From Streptococcus mitis (GTDB lineage Bacteria > Bacillota > Bacilli > Lactobacillales > Streptococcaceae): a stretch of 64,000 nucleotides of DNA. The DNA lies in the NCBI RefSeq assembly GCF_000722685.1, contig NZ_JPFV01000015.1, positions 124,001-188,000 of the forward strand. Direction: 5' to 3'. Positions within the stretch are counted from its first letter, which is position 1. Every line of letters begins with the position of its first letter. Made by a program: the position numbers and the translations under genes. Below are positions 26,360 to 35,662 of the stretch, one piece after another. A model generated the notes under the pieces. The model had not been told where the DNA came from, did not search any database, and saw only the letters and a list, made by a program, of their open reading frames with translations.

Positions 26360-26753
26360 CTGCTTTCCTTTTCAACAAAAGAGTTGCTGCTTGATTAAAA
26401 CCATCACACCAGTTATACCATTTTGCTTCATACTCATCTTGAGCTAAGATATGATTTTTTAAATCCAGAACAGAGTAAATCTTTCTTTCCTCACAAGCTT
26501 GCGCATAGAGATGATATAGTTCATCACCGCCGTCTCTATCAAACTCAGCAGAAATCGTATCCCGACTCGCCAATAAAGCCTGATAAGCCCTGTGATGCCC
26601 ATCTGTAATCAACAAGTAATCTCCGCACACAAGAATACTGATTGGATCGACTTGGTTTGTTTCTGCCGACTGGTAAAGCATCTGAATATTTTGCAACTTC
26701 TTTTCTGATAAGTATAGTTGAGTCGGATGAAGATCTGCTATATTGACTTTCAT
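26334..26753 (-). CDS. ParB-fold (nuclease-like) small protein
   Basis: The 139-residue protein contains DLHPTQLYLSEKK and the GDYLLITDGHHRAYQALL stretch, which match the ParB/Srx-type fold with its GHHR box. Small stand-alone proteins of this type occur in many streptococci; their role is unknown. No DNA-binding helix-turn-helix of true ParB follows. Overlaps the acetyltransferase gene. Confidence 0.6.
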   Translation of the reverse strand: MKVNIADLHPTQLYLSEKKLQNIQMLYQSAETNQVDPISILVCGDYLLITDGHHRAYQALLASRDTISAEFDRDGGDELYHLYAQACEERKIYSVLDLKNHILAQDEYEAKWYNWCDGFNQAATLLLKRKADETDPTNR

Positions 26754-26780
26754 TTCTTTCTCCTCAAGGGAATTTGATAC

Positions 26781-27431
26781 TCACTTCTGCTTGCCTTTAA
26801 ATCGCCATTGGAAGCGTAGCTTGTCATAGAAGGGAAATTCGATAAACAAGACTCCCAAGCCCACACAGAGACTGGCAAGGACATCTGATGGATAATGAAC
26901 TCCCAGATAGACCCTTGATACCAGCACACTGACTAGGTAGAGACCTAGCACAATTTGCATGATTTTTCTCCAGACCGGATTTTTCATCCGTTGACTGAGA
27001 ATGACAATCAGAGAGCCGACCATCAAGGTTACAGCCAGAGAATGACCACTTGGGAAGGAAAATCCCTTCTCCTCAACCAAGTGTAAAATAGCTGGTCGTG
27101 GGCGCTGGTAGATGTTTTTAAAAGTCACGATTAAAAGTCCTGCTAAAGCCAGATTTCCCAGCATGAAGAAACTTTCTATCTTCCATCGCTTACGATAAAA
27201 GACAAAGGCTGTAATGACAACCCAAGTGATAATCACTGGGATATCAATCAAGCGTGTAATAGCTCGGAAAAGAAGAGTCAAGTAATCTGGTAAGTCTCCT
27301 CGAATGCCAGTCTGAATCGATTGGTCAAAATTGACCAACATTTCAGGGTAAAATTTGACCATATAGCCAAGAATAACGAAAAGTAAAAGGGCAAAACTGC
27401 CCTTCATTAAAAATGTTTGTTTATCTCTCAT
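26781..27431 (-). CDS. PAP2-family membrane phosphatase
   Basis: The 216-residue protein has about six membrane segments and the three phosphatase motifs KNIYQRPRP, PSGHS and RVYLGVHYPSDV. The family hydrolyses lipid phosphates such as undecaprenyl diphosphate or phosphatidylglycerol phosphate. It starts within the end of ribU (11-bp overlap), so it is cotranscribed with it under the FMN riboswitch or by coupling. A functional link with riboflavin uptake, for instance dephosphorylation of flavin nucleotides, is only a speculation. Confidence 0.85.
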   Translation of the reverse strand: MRDKQTFLMKGSFALLLFVILGYMVKFYPEMLVNFDQSIQTGIRGDLPDYLTLLFRAITRLIDIPVIITWVVITAFVFYRKRWKIESFFMLGNLALAGLLIVTFKNIYQRPRPAILHLVEEKGFSFPSGHSLAVTLMVGSLIVILSQRMKNPVWRKIMQIVLGLYLVSVLVSRVYLGVHYPSDVLASLCVGLGVLFIEFPFYDKLRFQWRFKGKQK

Positions 27432-27984
27432 AATGTTTTAAGGTTGGTTTCAAGAGGACATACAACAACCAGAATGAAACGGAAAAGATTACACCCTCAA
27501 TCAAGTTAAAAGGTAATACCATGGTCATTAGGTAGTTGGAAAGTCCCAAAATTTTTCCAATATCAAAGTTAGCAAACTTAGCGTACAAAGGAACAGCGTA
27601 AACATAGTTGAGAACCAACATTGCCACGGTTAAACCAACAGTCCCAGCTAGAGAGCCTAGTAGGAAACGAAGGGTTGTCCGTTCCTTTTTCCAAATCAAT
27701 GCAAATACAATGACAAAAACTCCCAAAGCTACGATATTCATTGGCAAGCCAATGTAAGTATTCACTCCCTGGCTGTTAAGAAGCAATTTCAAGAGTGAGC
27801 GAAGCAAGAGAATTCCTAGAGCAGCAGGCAAATCCATGACCACCAAGCCCACAAGGACCGGCAAGATACTAAATTCGATCTTGAGGAAGGATGCCGCTGG
27901 CAAAAGCGGAAAGTCAAAGTACATCAGCACAAATGAAATGGCTGATAAAATCGCAATGGTCGAAAGTCGACGTGTGTTTGTCAT
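27421..27984 (-). CDS. ribU: ECF riboflavin transporter S component
   Basis: The 187-residue membrane protein begins MTNTRRLSTIAILSAISFVLM with about six membrane helices and a Pro-rich FDFPLLPAASFLKIEFSILP near the N-terminus, typical of RibU. The ATG at 27984 is seven bases after GGAGGA; the TTG 15 bases upstream overlaps that site and is unlikely. It binds riboflavin and works with the shared energizing module (EcfA-EcfA'-EcfT), which is elsewhere. The FMN riboswitch upstream supports the assignment. Confidence 0.93.
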   Translation of the reverse strand: MTNTRRLSTIAILSAISFVLMYFDFPLLPAASFLKIEFSILPVLVGLVVMDLPAALGILLLRSLLKLLLNSQGVNTYIGLPMNIVALGVFVIVFALIWKKERTTLRFLLGSLAGTVGLTVAMLVLNYVYAVPLYAKFANFDIGKILGLSNYLMTMVLPFNLIEGVIFSVSFWLLYVLLKPTLKHYER

Positions 27985-28137
27985 AACAGGTTCCTCCAAT
28001 TTTCTATAAAATTAGAAGAAGTTGAAAAGGATTCCTCTATCTATCCTCACTTTTTATATCCTAAAAATTCCCACTTACTCCGTTAAGCAAACGGTTACAG
28101 TTTGGCTATAAATCCATCAGAACAGACAAAGCTATTC

Positions 28138-28372
28138 TTTCGTCTTCTCCCATCCAGACTATACTGTCGGTTGTGGAATCTCACCACATCAGCTTGCGCT
28201 CGCGGACTTCTTTAAAGACAAGGAAATAGAGATTTTTCTTTTAGACTAGGCGACAAGCTGTAGGCATAACTTCTGGTTAGGCAAAGCTTGTCAACAAAGT
28301 ATAAAAGGAAAAGATCATTTCCTAGTTAAAGTCACCGCCGGTCGGGAATTTCACCCTGCCCTGAAGACTCTT
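28138..28372 (-). promoter_or_regulatory. FMN riboswitch
   Basis: The minus strand shows the RFN element boxes in order: TCTTCAGGGCAGGGTGAAATT, GACCGGCGGT, GCCTAACCAGAAGTTATGCC, and near the end GATTCCACAACCGACAGTAT and GGATGGGAGAAGA. FMN binding would lower expression of ribU and the PAP2 gene. An insert between the boxes makes this copy somewhat long. Confidence 0.95.
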
Positions 28373-28381
28373 TTATCATAA

Positions 28382-28410
28382 CAAAAAACGCTTGCAAGCG
28401 CAAGCATTTT
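28382..28410. terminator. Terminator of trmL
   Basis: AACGCTTGC and GCAAGCATT form a stem with a short AAGC loop and an A-run at the low-coordinate side, so it ends minus-strand transcripts of trmL before the riboswitch. Confidence 0.75.
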
Positions 28411-28431
28411 GTTCATTTTCATTTTCATTTT

Positions 28432-28935
28432 TTATTTCAATTTATCCACTTCATAGGTATGAACAAGCTCAAGACCTGCAAAGTTCTGCTGGCGGAGAGC
28501 CTCATAGACAATCATGCAGACGGTATTAGACACATTGAGACTGCGGACATGTTCATCATTCATAGGAATACGGAGAGCTTTCTCAGGATGTTCTCGCATA
28601 AAGTCCTCAGGCAAGCCCTTGTCTTCGCGTCCAAAGAGAAAATAATGGTCTTCGTTAGTCGATAAATCCACCTCAGAATACACTTTCTCAGCAAATTTTG
28701 AGATCAGATAGAGTTTTCCCTTCATCTGAGACATAAAATCTTCCAAACTCTCGTAAAAATAAATCTCTAGCTTATCCCAATAATCCAATCCCGCACGCTT
28801 CATCTTGCGGTCGTCAATAGGAAATCCCATGGGCTTGATGATGTGGAGGGGAGAATTAGTCGCAGCGCAAGTACGCGCGATATTGCCTGTATTTTGTGGA
28901 ATTTGGGGTTCAAATAATACAATGTGATTTGTCAT
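28432..28935 (-). CDS. trmL: tRNA (cytidine/uridine-2'-O)-methyltransferase TrmL
   Basis: The 167-residue SPOUT-class enzyme has the knot motifs [10 protein letters not shown] and [18 protein letters not shown] near the C-terminus, and [20 protein letters not shown] at the start. It methylates the wobble nucleotide (position 34) of tRNA-Leu species using SAM. The ATG at 28935 follows AAAGGAAG; the longer frame upstream to 28974 runs through a terminator hairpin and is rejected. A strong promoter and a terminator-like leader lie upstream. Confidence 0.92.
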   Translation of the reverse strand: MTNHIVLFEPQIPQNTGNIARTCAATNSPLHIIKPMGFPIDDRKMKRAGLDYWDKLEIYFYESLEDFMSQMKGKLYLISKFAEKVYSEVDLSTNEDHYFLFGREDKGLPEDFMREHPEKALRIPMNDEHVRSLNVSNTVCMIVYEALRQQNFAGLELVHTYEVDKLK

Positions 28936-28958
28936 GACTTGCTTCCTTTCACCATTGC

Positions 28959-29066
28959 AAAAAAATAGCCACACTGCCCGGAGTCAAGCTCAGCAAACAG
29001 CGTGGTTAAGGCATCGTTAACTTACCTCACAACAGGTTTGAAGTAAATCAGCGAAACTACTTTCTT
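28959..29066 (-). ncRNA. Candidate leader RNA or small RNA before trmL
   Basis: TTGACA (29089-29094) and TATACT (29067-29072) with a 16-bp spacer make a strong minus-strand promoter. About 60-90 bases later a hairpin with arms AACCACGCTG and CAGTGTGGCT, containing an inner GAGCTTGACTC loop, is followed by seven Ts. This would end a transcript of roughly 100 nt about 25 bases before trmL. It is either an attenuator or a small RNA. No peptide or riboswitch class is recognised. Confidence 0.6.
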
Positions 29067-29094
29067 AGTATAACACTTTCAGAATCATTGTCAA
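29067..29094 (-). promoter_or_regulatory. Promoter upstream of trmL
   Basis: TTGACA and TATACT boxes, spacer 16, reading toward trmL through the candidate leader. Confidence 0.75.
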
Positions 29095-29218
29095 TAGAAA
29101 CGACTTGATTTTTTCAATTTTTTCAAGCTATTTCCAAGGGTTTATAGGAGAAAATTCTTAAATATCTGCAAAAATTGCTTACTCTTTTATACCTATCTGT
29201 GGACTGGGAATGATGATA

Positions 29219-29731
29219 TTATGGCCTCGTTATCTCAAACACTGCCGTATGAATCCACTCGTTATGCATTTGAAAGTCATTCTCTATAATTCTACTAAAG
29301 GTGAAACCGTTTTTTAAAAGCACTCTCTGAGAGGCCAGATTGTCCGTTGCCGTCCCTGCGATAATCCTATGTAAACCATAAGTAGTAAAGGCCTTTGCTA
29401 AAACGAGGTTAACCGCTTCGCTTGCATATCCTAAATTAGTAACATTTTCTCCAATCCTATATCCAAGTTCTGCTGTTTTTCTATCTTTCCCTAAAACACT
29501 TAAATTAACTCTTCCAACCATAACGCCTTGTGCATCTCTGATAAGATGCATGTAGACATCCCGATTAGTTTGTTCCGTTAACAATTCCCTTGTAATTTCT
29601 TTAAAACCTTCTAAATCAAAATAGTTAGCTGGTCTAGGAGGTAAATTCCGCTCAAAATACTCTCGATTCTCTTTTTCAAAAAAATAGACATCTAGACTAC
29701 TTGCTTCAGACAACAGCTCTAAACTAATCAT
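29219..29731 (-). CDS. RimJ/RimL-type GNAT acetyltransferase
   Basis: The 170-residue protein fits the RimJ/RimL group: ENREYFERNLPPRP near the start, then AELGYRIGENVTNLGYASEA (acetyl-CoA binding) and NLASQRVLLKNGFTF. It may acetylate a protein N-terminus or an amino-group substrate, not known. It is preceded by TGGAGATGATTT and has no neighbour in an evident operon. Confidence 0.82.
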   Translation of the reverse strand: MISLELLSEASSLDVYFFEKENREYFERNLPPRPANYFDLEGFKEITRELLTEQTNRDVYMHLIRDAQGVMVGRVNLSVLGKDRKTAELGYRIGENVTNLGYASEAVNLVLAKAFTTYGLHRIIAGTATDNLASQRVLLKNGFTFSRIIENDFQMHNEWIHTAVFEITRP

Positions 29732-30045
29732 TATAAATCATCTCCAGTCATCATATACATTCAACATTTTCCCATGTTTACACAAAATGAAGTTAACACG
29801 ATTTAAATAAGTACTTTTACTATTTTATGTCGTCTCTACATTATGACACTGAACTTAGTTGAAAATGATTAAATTTGAATAACTTTGATTTTGTAGTGTA
29901 AATTCTACTATAAAATATGCAAACTAATTCATGTTTTGTCAAAAATTTCAAGCATACAATTATTAACTTTATTTCTCATACAATCTATCAATAAAAAGTT
30001 ATAGAATAATTTCTCTTTACTTCTTTAATAAAAACTTTGACAATA
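29732..30045. other. AT-rich intergenic region, no feature seen
   Basis: About 314 bp between the acetyltransferase and ecfT. It contains multiple stops in all frames and TATAAT-like words but no convincing promoter pair, repeat or gene. Confidence 0.5.
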
Positions 30046-30876
30046 CTATTTCCAAGGGTTGTAAAATCGTCCCTGATTCTGCAAGATAAGTAGTAAACTA
30101 GCTACTAAAAACAAGGTTGCCAAGAGCAAGGTAATATAATCTCCTTTTTTCAAGGCCTGATAACTATACCAAGTCCGTTTTTTCTCTTTCCCAAAGCGTC
30201 GAAGCTCCATAGCTGTAGCGATGGTATCAATGCGTTCTAACGAGCTAAAAATCAAGGGAGTGATAATGAGCAGATTGCCTTTGATTCGTTGCATGAGAGA
30301 AGCTTTCTTGGATAATTCCATCCCACGCGCTTCCTGCGACATCTTGATGGTAAAGAATTCTTCCTGCAAATCTGGAATATAGCGCAAGGTCAGGCTGACT
30401 GAATAGGCAATCTTGTAAGACACACCAATTTGATTTAAACTGGAAGCAAACTGACTAGGATGGGTTGTCATTAAAAAGATAATAGCCAGAGGAATGGTGC
30501 AAAGGTACTTAATGGCCAGATTTAGCAGATAAAAGAGCTCTTGGCTGGTCAGAGTGTAGACTCCGATTCCCTGCCAAATCACACTTCTCTCTCCGTAAAG
30601 TCCAACCCCATACTCGGGAGAAAAGAGATAGACCATCAAGACGTTTAAAACGGCAAATACCGTCGCAAAAACGGCTACAAAAGAAACATCTTTAAAGCGG
30701 ATTTCTGACAAATAGAGGAGAAAGACTGAAAAGACGGCAATCAGAACAAGCAGTCTGGTATCATAGCTAATCATGGCCGCCAATGACACGAGTATGAAAA
30801 AGAGAAGTTTCCCAGCTCCTGACAAGCGATGAATCACAGTATCTCTATGCTGGTAACCGATTAATTTAGCTTGCAT
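30046..30876 (-). CDS. ECF transporter transmembrane component T
   Basis: The 276-residue membrane protein has about five to six helices and the coupling motif with Ala-Arg-Gly in QEARGMEL, plus ELRRFG further on, both needed to contact the ATPases. It is dedicated to the linked S component rather than the global EcfT. Its start overlaps the ATPase gene by 16 bp. Confidence 0.87.
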   Translation of the reverse strand: MQAKLIGYQHRDTVIHRLSGAGKLLFFILVSLAAMISYDTRLLVLIAVFSVFLLYLSEIRFKDVSFVAVFATVFAVLNVLMVYLFSPEYGVGLYGERSVIWQGIGVYTLTSQELFYLLNLAIKYLCTIPLAIIFLMTTHPSQFASSLNQIGVSYKIAYSVSLTLRYIPDLQEEFFTIKMSQEARGMELSKKASLMQRIKGNLLIITPLIFSSLERIDTIATAMELRRFGKEKKRTWYSYQALKKGDYITLLLATLFLVASLLLILQNQGRFYNPWK

Positions 30877-32543
30877 CCTTCTCTCCTTTCCTTGTAAAAT
30901 GCCGTTAAAGCAAGTGGATCCACGTCGAGTTTCTTGGCCAAGTTGAAGATTGAAGTTTCTTTTAGATTAGTTTTTACTAACAGCTCGGGATTGCTCAAAA
31001 GACTAGCTGGATCGGTATCGGCAATCAATTCCCCATCTACCATGACAAGGGCTCGGTCTGAATAATCCAGCATCAATTGCATATCATGAGTAATCATAAC
31101 AATCGTGTGCCCTTTTTGATGCAACTTCTCGAGAAATTCCATAATCTCAGTATAGTTCTTCTGGTCTTGACCCGCAGTCGGTTCATCTAAGAGGATGATT
31201 TCAGCTCCCAAGACCAAAATCGATGCAATGGTGACACGTTTTTTCTGACCAAATGACAGGGCAGAAATGGGCCAATTGCGGAATTCATAAAGACCACAGA
31301 TTTTCAAGGTTTCATAGACTCTCGTTTCAATTTCCTGCTCGTCCACACCTCTCAAACGTAGCCCCAGAGCCACCTCATCAAAAATCATATTGGTTGAAAT
31401 CATTTGATTGGGATTTTGTAGCACATAGCCTACTCGTTCTGCCCGCTCTGCAACAGAATCTCCTTTTATATCCTGTCCTTCCCAAAGATAGCGGCCTTCA
31501 GTCTGGATAAAACTACTTAAGGCCTTGGCTAGGGTTGATTTCCCAGCTCCATTTTTTCCGACAATGGCAATCTTTTCACCCTTTTTAATATCCAAATGTA
31601 GGGACTTTAAAATCGGTCTATCATCATAAGAAAAAGACACATCCTCTAGTCTAAAGAGTGACTGCAATTCTGGCGTCTCTTTTACCAATTCAGTCTGCAA
31701 CTGAACCTGACCTTTTGAGATGGACAAGTTATCCAGATCTGCTAATTGTTCTTCCTTATTTAAATCCACACCCAATTGACGGAGAGTGGTGAGATAAAGA
31801 GGTTCTCTAATGCCATTTTGTGTCAATAAATCAGTCGCCAGTAACTGATCAGGGCCACCATTAAAGAGGATACGACCATCGTTTATCAAGACAATCCGAT
31901 CAACAGGGCGATGCAGAACATCCTCCAAACGGTGCTCAATAATAAGGGTCGTCGCCCCCTCCTCCTTATGAATCTGGTCAATCAATTCGATAATATCCTG
32001 ACCTGACTTGGGATCAAGATTGGCGAGTGGCTCATCAAACAATAGAATGGGACTTTCATCAATCAAGACACCAGCCAAACTGACACGTTGCTTTTGTCCA
32101 CCTGACAAATCCTGGGGACGCTGAGCTAGTAAAGGGAGAAGATCCAGCTTTTCAGCCCATTTATGAACACGATTTTTCATCTCTTCTAGAACTGTCACAT
32201 CATTTTCCAGAGCAAAAGCTAAATCTTCTGCCACAGACAAGCCAATAAACTGCCCATCTGTATCCTGCAAAACTGTGCTAACCAGATGAGACTTATCATA
32301 GATGCTCATATCAAAGGCTGCTTGACCCTTGATCAAAAATTCTCCAGACGTATGCCCCTTGTAAATATTGGGAATAATCCCATTCAAACACTGACCCAAG
32401 GTAGATTTACCTGACCCAGATGGGCCAACAATTAAGACTTTCTCTCCCTTGTAAATAGTCAAATCCACCCCTTGCAAAGTCGGTTCCTGTTGCGTTTCAT
32501 ACTGGAAAGAGAAATCCTTCCACTCAATTATAGCTTCTTTCAT
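30861..32543 (-). CDS. ECF transporter double ATPase (fused EcfA)
   Basis: The 560-residue protein is two ABC domains in one chain. Domain 1 has GPSGSGKST and LSGGQKQR with [11 protein letters not shown]; domain 2 has [17 protein letters not shown] and [11 protein letters not shown]. Fused ATPases of this YkoD type serve dedicated vitamin-precursor ECF systems. Transcribed with the S component and T component. The ATG at 32543 starts [13 protein letters not shown]. Confidence 0.88.
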   Translation of the reverse strand: MKEAIIEWKDFSFQYETQQEPTLQGVDLTIYKGEKVLIVGPSGSGKSTLGQCLNGIIPNIYKGHTSGEFLIKGQAAFDMSIYDKSHLVSTVLQDTDGQFIGLSVAEDLAFALENDVTVLEEMKNRVHKWAEKLDLLPLLAQRPQDLSGGQKQRVSLAGVLIDESPILLFDEPLANLDPKSGQDIIELIDQIHKEEGATTLIIEHRLEDVLHRPVDRIVLINDGRILFNGGPDQLLATDLLTQNGIREPLYLTTLRQLGVDLNKEEQLADLDNLSISKGQVQLQTELVKETPELQSLFRLEDVSFSYDDRPILKSLHLDIKKGEKIAIVGKNGAGKSTLAKALSSFIQTEGRYLWEGQDIKGDSVAERAERVGYVLQNPNQMISTNMIFDEVALGLRLRGVDEQEIETRVYETLKICGLYEFRNWPISALSFGQKKRVTIASILVLGAEIILLDEPTAGQDQKNYTEIMEFLEKLHQKGHTIVMITHDMQLMLDYSDRALVMVDGELIADTDPASLLSNPELLVKTNLKETSIFNLAKKLDVDPLALTAFYKERREGCKLN

Positions 32544-32711
32544 CTTACTCTCTTCATTCGCTTCTTAGACTTCTATTTTATCATAAATTACCCCCTTCTT
32601 GGAGACTCTTCTCTTAAAATCTTAGCGTCAAAAAGAATCCTAGCCTAGCTTGCTTGCCTAACTAATCTATAAACATCGAAAAAGACTGGTTGTCCAGCCT
32701 TTTCCCTTATG

Positions 32712-33257
32712 TTAATCCTTTTTCAAACTTCCTGAACGAGTTTGCGTACGTGAATAAGCTAGCAAGAGAAGGGTACCTGCGATAGCTATAGTTACAGCAT
32801 TAGCAATTCCCGCAACAATCCCTTGGGCAAATACTTTTTCTGCCGCTTCTTGATAAATCACAACGTCTCCAAGTGGTGCCAAGACACCCCAAACAAGAGC
32901 ATTTGCAACAATCTGAATGAGGTTAAAGAAGACAATATCCTTCACCCCAAAAACACCTTGTGTTACTCGAATGTATTTTCTAAAGAGTCCTACAGCTAGA
33001 CCAAAGAGACCACTAGCAATAATCCAAGTCCACCACAGACCATAGCCAGCAAGAGAGTCCTTCACTGCATGCCCAATTAAACCAACAAGTAATCCCACTA
33101 GAGGGCCAAAAATGATAGACAAGAGGCTCTGTACCGCATACTGAAGCTGGATACTTGTATTTGGAACGGGTGTCGGAATACTAATCATCCCGATAACAAC
33201 AAAGAGCGCAGCTCCAACACCGATAGCAACAACTTGTTTAATTGATTGATTTTTCAT
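32712..33257 (-). CDS. ECF transporter substrate-binding S component
   Basis: The 181-residue protein has about six membrane segments, with [16 protein letters not shown] after helix 2, a pattern of S components of the YkoE/MptS-like kind. It begins [21 protein letters not shown]. The substrate is unknown. It lies between the SAM hydroxide adenosyltransferase (15 bp upstream) and the fused ATPase, so uptake may concern a nucleoside- or methionine-related compound, an inference from context alone. Confidence 0.8.
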   Translation of the reverse strand: MKNQSIKQVVAIGVGAALFVVIGMISIPTPVPNTSIQLQYAVQSLLSIIFGPLVGLLVGLIGHAVKDSLAGYGLWWTWIIASGLFGLAVGLFRKYIRVTQGVFGVKDIVFFNLIQIVANALVWGVLAPLGDVVIYQEAAEKVFAQGIVAGIANAVTIAIAGTLLLLAYSRTQTRSGSLKKD

Positions 33258-33272
33258 CTATATTCTCCTATT

Positions 33273-34121
33273 TTATGATTCTATTTTCTTTATTTCAATG
33301 GTCCAAGATGAACCGACACCCACATTATAGGCCTTGGCAAAAGAACCTTGGTTGATAGCCAAACCTAAACGATAGAGAGAGTTGATGTAAAGGATGGGTT
33401 GCCCAATTCTCACATCTGCAAATGATTTGCCATAGACAACCTGATTTTGATAGACCAGCATATCAGCGTGATAGATAGTCACTTCAAAACGGTCACCAAA
33501 TTCTGGTTCCAGTTTGTAAAACTCTTCTCGTGTGATAGAGGTCCAAAGCGAGCCGAAACGCACATCCAGAATATCAATAGCTCCCTTCACCAAATGGTCT
33601 TCAACAATGGTCTCTACGACTGGAAGCTCCACAATCTGATCCACACTGAGCTCTGGTCCCACTTCCTCAAATGTAATGTGACCACTGGCTAATTTAGCTC
33701 CAGTATAAGCATAAACATCACGACCGTGGAAGGTATAAGAATGCTCTGTGTTTTGACGTCTATTGGCTACCTCTGAAATTTCACGAATAGCTACAATGCC
33801 AACGTGTTTCTTGATAAAAGAAAGAGTCCCATTATCTGGCGTGACAATGTATTGATTTTTTGCAGTCTTGGCAACCACACTCTTACGTTTTGATCCGACA
33901 CCTGGATCGACAACCGATACAAAAGTCGTTCCCTCAGGCCAATAATCCACCGTCTGAAAGAGACGGTAGCTCCCCTCAAAAATATTATAAGGCGTGATAT
34001 CGTGCGTCAAGTGATGGATTTTTATGGTTGGAGATTCTTCTAAAGCCACTCCAATCATAGCCGATACCGCACCATCAACCAGACCAAAGTCTGATTGTAA
34101 TACCAGTAAATTATTATTCAT
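33273..34121 (-). CDS. SAM hydroxide adenosyltransferase (DUF62 family)
   Basis: The ATG at 34121 follows AAGGAGATAAA and gives 282 residues; the frame to 34148 has no separate ribosome site. Family motifs are DFGLVDGAVSAMIG, FVSVVDPGVGS and YIVTPDNGTLSF. These relatives of chlorinase and fluorinase hydrolyse SAM to adenosine and methionine. The gene heads an operon with an ECF transporter, suggesting that its product or substrate relates to the imported compound. Confidence 0.87.
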   Translation of the reverse strand: MNNNLLVLQSDFGLVDGAVSAMIGVALEESPTIKIHHLTHDITPYNIFEGSYRLFQTVDYWPEGTTFVSVVDPGVGSKRKSVVAKTAKNQYIVTPDNGTLSFIKKHVGIVAIREISEVANRRQNTEHSYTFHGRDVYAYTGAKLASGHITFEEVGPELSVDQIVELPVVETIVEDHLVKGAIDILDVRFGSLWTSITREEFYKLEPEFGDRFEVTIYHADMLVYQNQVVYGKSFADVRIGQPILYINSLYRLGLAINQGSFAKAYNVGVGSSWTIEIKKIES

Positions 34122-34309
34122 TTTATCTCCTTGTATATCCTTTATCATACCATATTTCAGAGAAAGTCGCTAATAGCTATTTTAATTGGTTAGGGTATAG
34201 TTTTATCTTATAGCAAATTTCCTACTAAAAGCTCTGGTTATTAGCTAGTAGGTGCATTTTTTCTTGAAAAAAGGTATGATAGTTACATCATGAAAAAGTA
34301 GGTTTTAAT

Positions 34310-35659
34310 ATGAAAATTATCCTTGTCGGAGGGGGTAAAGTTGGTTTTGCCCTCTGTCGCTCCTTGGTTGCAGAAAAGCATGATGTTTTGCTGATTGAGC
34401 AAGACGAAGCAGTCCTCAATCATATTGTCAATCGCTTTGATATCATGGGTATCCTTGGCAACGGAGCTGATTTTGCCATTCTTGAGCAAGCCAGTGTCCA
34501 AGATTGTGACATCTTTATCGCCCTGACTGAGTACGATGAAGTAAACATGATTGCAGCCGTTCTAGCTAAAAAAATGGGGGCTAAAGAAACCATCGTTCGG
34601 GTGAGGAATCCTGAATACTCTAATTCTTATTTCAAAGAAAAGAATATTCTCGGTTTTTCTCTTATCGTTAACCCTGAGCTCTTGGCCGCCCGCGCTATCG
34701 CCAATATCATTGACTTCCCCAACGCCCTATCTGTCGAACGCTTTGCTGGTGGACGCGTTAGCCTCATGGAATTTATCGTCAGATCCACTAGCGGTCTTTG
34801 CCAAATGCCCATTTCTGATTTTCGGAAAAAATTTGGCAATGTCATTGTCTGTGCGATAGAGAGAGAGCATCAAATTATCATCCCAAGTGGTGATATGACC
34901 ATACAGGATAAAGATAGAATCTTTGTCACCGGTAACCGTGTTGATATGATGCTCTTTCATAATTATTTCAAATCTCGTGCTGTAAAGAGCCTTCTCATAG
35001 TTGGAGCAGGTAGAATTGCCTATTATCTACTAGGGATTCTCAAAGACAGTCGGATCGATACCAAAGTCATCGAGATTAACCCTGAAAGGGCACGTTTCTT
35101 TAGTGAGAAATTCCCTAATCTCTACATCGTTCAAGGAGATGGGACAGCAAAAGATATCTTGTTAGAAGAAAGTGCCCAAAACTATGATGCAGTAGCAACC
35201 CTAACAGGAGTTGACGAAGAGAATATTATTACTTCTATGTTCCTGGATAGTGTCGGGGTGCAAAAAAATATTAGCAAGGTTAACAGAACTAGTCTCCTTG
35301 AAATTATTCATGCGCCTGATTTCTCAAGCATTATCACTCCGAAAATCATCGCTGTAGATACAATCATGCACTTTATTCGTGGACGTGTTAATGCCCAATA
35401 TTCAGACCTTCAAGCCATGCACCATCTAGCCAACGGTCAAATCGAAACCCTGCAATTCCATATCAAGGAAGCCAATAAAATGACTGCCAAACCTCTTTCT
35501 CAACTGAAATTGAAAAAAGGGGTTCTTATTGCAGCCATCATTCGAAAGGGCAAGACTATTTTCCCAACTGGGGAGGATAGGTTGGAAGTCGGAGACAAGC
35601 TCCTAGTAACAACCTTGTTGCCAAACATCACCAAGATTTATGACTTGATCGCGAGGTAA
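34310..35659 (+). CDS. trkA: Trk potassium uptake regulator TrkA
   Basis: The 449-residue protein has two RCK halves, each with a nucleotide-binding fold (GGGKVGFALCRSLV at the start and VGAGRIAYYLLG near 230) and a ligand-binding subdomain. TrkA is the cytosolic gating ring of the Trk channel and senses NAD(H) or ATP. The trkH gene follows after 3 bp. It is divergent from the SAM hydrolase operon. Confidence 0.95.
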   Translation: MKIILVGGGKVGFALCRSLVAEKHDVLLIEQDEAVLNHIVNRFDIMGILGNGADFAILEQASVQDCDIFIALTEYDEVNMIAAVLAKKMGAKETIVRVRNPEYSNSYFKEKNILGFSLIVNPELLAARAIANIIDFPNALSVERFAGGRVSLMEFIVRSTSGLCQMPISDFRKKFGNVIVCAIEREHQIIIPSGDMTIQDKDRIFVTGNRVDMMLFHNYFKSRAVKSLLIVGAGRIAYYLLGILKDSRIDTKVIEINPERARFFSEKFPNLYIVQGDGTAKDILLEESAQNYDAVATLTGVDEENIITSMFLDSVGVQKNISKVNRTSLLEIIHAPDFSSIITPKIIAVDTIMHFIRGRVNAQYSDLQAMHHLANGQIETLQFHIKEANKMTAKPLSQLKLKKGVLIAAIIRKGKTIFPTGEDRLEVGDKLLVTTLLPNITKIYDLIAR

Positions 35660-35662
35660 GAA

